Source: Mesostigma viride
Taxonomy: Eukaryota > Streptophyta > Mesostigmatophyceae > Mesostigmatales > Mesostigmataceae
Direction: 5' to 3'
Assembly: GCA_009746045.1 (NCBI GenBank)
Contig: RPFO01000103.1
Location: 2,758,738 to 2,803,737 of the forward strand
Length of the DNA stretch: 45,000 nt
The position numbers and the translations under genes were made by a program. Under the pieces are notes generated by a model, which was not told the DNA's origin, made no database searches, and saw only the letters and a program-made list of their open reading frames with translations. Position 1 is the stretch's first letter, and each line of letters begins with the position of its first letter. This document shows positions 44,655-45,000 of this stretch, piece by piece.

Positions 44655-45000
<346 letters not shown>

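Overview
The window is nuclear DNA from a eukaryote, most likely a green alga. The coding parts are GC-rich, genes are split by GT-AG introns, and TGTAA, the usual chlorophyte polyadenylation signal, follows two gene ends at the expected distance. The organelle-type tRNA methyltransferase also resembles the plant chloroplast enzyme. Species was not determined. Most of the 45 kb is tandem repeat and nested retroelement; only three convincing host genes were found, plus one weak candidate at the right edge.

Layout. 1-255 is a minisatellite. About 788-7085 (+) is a multi-exon UPF0301/AlgH (YqgE, DUF179) gene whose introns hold a foldback element and several minisatellites. 7479-9598 is a LINE 3' end with two later insertions nested in it, one of them a tandem array of a 398-bp tRNA-like unit; each insertion has its own target-site duplication. 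9868-21180 (-) is a TrmB-type tRNA (guanine-N7) methyltransferase in eight phase-consistent exons. Its 984-nt coding sequence is spread over 11.3 kb because the introns are filled with minisatellites and microsatellites. Two extra phase-compatible copies of exon 5 lie next to the real one.

22241-25760 (+) is a U-box / protein kinase / coiled-coil / ankyrin protein, best read as one two-exon gene. 25895-31438 is a three-level nest: a LINE (-) holds an ORF1-only element (-), which holds a second ORF1-only element (+). All three levels have exact target-site duplications. 31492-31956 is a piggyBac-like MITE in TTAA. 33284-35699 holds two tail-to-tail copies of a second LINE family. 35977-36703 is (TTG)n. 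36797-37221 is a LINE C-terminal remnant. 38896-40790 has direct repeats, a small inserted coding fragment and a broken gag-like ORF. From 41 kb to the end are more tandem repeats and a minus-strand hypothetical ORF.

The most interesting signals are: (1) the 398-bp structured tRNA-like unit, at least three copies and part of a fourth, inserted as one block with an 11-bp duplication; (2) a family of full-length LINE-like elements carrying only an L1-type ORF1; (3) a 3'-terminal hairpin with CAAC loop, a fixed 9-nt spacer and a (TAAT)n tail shared by the ORF1-only elements and the RT-coding LINE, which suggests that one machinery mobilises both; and (4) a cluster of three exon-5-like exons in the tRNA methyltransferase gene. 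The exon structures were derived by eye from splice sites, reading phase and family motifs; RNA-seq would settle them.
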